Shown here: positions 5,307 through 5,858 of the stretch, one piece after another | Layout of the letters: every line of letters starts with the position of its first letter | Position numbering within the stretch: position 1 is the stretch's first letter | Source: an uncultured Synergistales bacterium | GTDB taxonomy: Bacteria > Synergistota > Synergistia > Synergistales > Aminobacteriaceae | DNA: 5,858 nt | Assembly (NCBI GenBank): GCA_905234205.1 | Contig: CAJOGG010000223.1 | Span: 1-5,858 of the forward strand | Direction: 5' to 3' | Made by a program: the position numbers and the translations under genes | Notes under the pieces: generated by a model | What the model was told of the DNA's origin: nothing | Database searches by the model: none | The model's input: only the letters and a program-made list of their open reading frames with translations

Positions 5307-5339
5307 CGGGGTAAGTTATCTCCCTCATCGCTTACCCTG
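5307..5339. repeat. Inverted repeat between convergent genes
   Basis: CGGGGTAAG (5307-5315) and CTTACCCTG (5331-5339) can form a 9-bp stem with one G-U pair and a 15-nt loop. Neither strand has a T-run right after it, so it is not a classical intrinsic terminator. It lies in the 78-bp space between the small-peptide gene and the convergent methyltransferase gene and may still stabilise or end one of the transcripts. Confidence 0.55.
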
Positions 5340-5362
5340 ATTTGCAACCTAATTTTATCACA

Positions 5363-5858
5363 TCAAACCTTATTCTTCACCTCGTTATACATCACAAAAA
5401 GTCTCGAGACAATCTCAAACTCGCTCAAATCCTCCGGCCAGCCGTAAGCCTCACACACAGCCTTATCATTCTCCTCATGCGCACTCCGCAATTCTGCCGG
5501 CATCGAGACATCATCATACAGCGCCGCAAAATTACACTCAGGATTAGCCGCACGTGCATCAAGTATTCCCTGCGCACAACGCTCAATCTTCACTCGAACA
5601 GCTTCGCTCGGACTCGGCAAGATGAAAGTGTTATACACAATCTTCTTGGAATATCTGTAATCCATCTTCAGCCTGCCGCAAACTCTTCGCATCCATGCCA
5701 TATGAACGCGCGACGTTAAAATCCCGAAGTGATACAAATTTGCGTCGGGAATTATTCTAAGCTCGTCGCCAGGTATCACAGAGCCGTCAAGCCAAGCAAT
5801 TGGAATATAGAAGCGTTTTTCTGATGAAGTCTTCGGGATTGCAAGATAACGTTCCGGG
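5363..5858 (-). CDS. C-terminal part of an MmeI-like DNA methyltransferase / type IIG restriction-modification protein, N-terminus outside window
   Basis: Only the last 164 residues are present; the frame is open through the right edge and stops at 5363-5365. The fragment starts PERYLAIPKTSSEKRFYIP, typical of the end of the target-recognition domain in MmeI/YeeA-like class I SAM-dependent methyltransferases. It continues with YHFGILTSRVHMAWMR, CGRLKMDYRYS and VYNTFILPSPSE, then the C-terminal domain: ILDARAANPE, LYDDVSMPAELR, AHEENDKAVCEAYGW and a final MYNEVKNKV. Family members are about 900 residues: an optional N-terminal nuclease, the N6-adenine methylase core (NPPY motif), recognition domain and this tail. 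The nuclease and methylase domains are outside the window, so restriction activity cannot be judged. A GTG at 5777-5779 is internal, not the start, because the recognition-domain sequence continues upstream of it. It converges with the small-peptide gene. Confidence 0.9.
   Translation of the reverse strand, partial: PERYLAIPKTSSEKRFYIPIAWLDGSVIPGDELRIIPDANLYHFGILTSRVHMAWMRRVCGRLKMDYRYSKKIVYNTFILPSPSEAVRVKIERCAQGILDARAANPECNFAALYDDVSMPAELRSAHEENDKAVCEAYGWPEDLSEFEIVSRLFVMYNEVKNKV

Noticed and set aside
5342..5719. Plus-strand open frame of about 125 codons
   Set aside because: It is fully antisense to the well-supported MmeI-like C-terminal domain and has no recognisable features.
5777..5779. 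GTG as the start of a short independent gene on the minus strand
   Set aside because: The frame stays open to the window edge and the upstream residues (RYLAIPKTSSEKRFYIP) belong to the same methyltransferase family.
1..5858. CRISPR array, insertion sequence, tRNA or rRNA gene
   Set aside because: No regularly spaced repeats, no transposase reading frame, no cloverleaf-like sequence and no rRNA-like stretch were seen. The direct repeats at 1733 and 3351 are gene-tail copies.

Overview
The window looks like a chromosomal segment of an anaerobic bacterium of moderate-to-low GC content. A leucine/isoleucine/valine-type binding protein beside a TRAP transporter operon, strong Shine-Dalgarno sites and the style of the TRAP proteins suggest Synergistota (gut or anaerobic-digester Synergistaceae). 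A clostridial relative is possible. This placement is inference from protein style, not from a marker gene.

Layout. (1) 1-567, minus strand: the N-terminal 189 residues of a secreted branched-chain-amino-acid/amide ABC binding protein, running off the left edge. (2) 568-773: a divergent promoter region with one sigma70-type promoter each way and a 20-bp near-perfect palindrome between them. (3) 774-4993, plus strand: an operon of a zinc-type medium-chain dehydrogenase (related to L-galactonate/sugar-acid dehydrogenases), dctP, dctQ, a 34-codon mini-ORF and dctM. The probable logic is import of an organic or sugar acid by the TRAP system and oxidation by the dehydrogenase. A terminator-like hairpin between dctP and dctQ would favour the binding protein, and a strong terminator follows dctM. 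(4) 5051-5302: a compact, separate plus-strand unit with an extended -10 promoter, a foldable leader of about 78 nt, a TTG-started 46-residue Lys/Arg-rich membrane peptide, and a terminator overlapping its stop codon. (5) 5363-5858, minus strand: the C-terminal 164 residues of an MmeI-like DNA methyltransferase/type IIG restriction-modification protein, running off the right edge.

Three things stand out. First, the TRAP operon is scarred. The 3' end of the dehydrogenase gene and the 3' end of dctQ are each followed by a diverged second copy of that 3' end, and the dctQ tail copy is an intact mini-ORF coupled by ATGA overlaps to both neighbours. Second, the dehydrogenase lacks the segment that carries the GHE motif (a catalytic-zinc ligand), and DctP seems to lack a short conserved segment next to its ligand-binding loop. 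Both losses are in frame. Third, the 46-residue peptide unit matches no family I recognise and has the look of a regulated small membrane peptide, possibly of the type I toxin kind.
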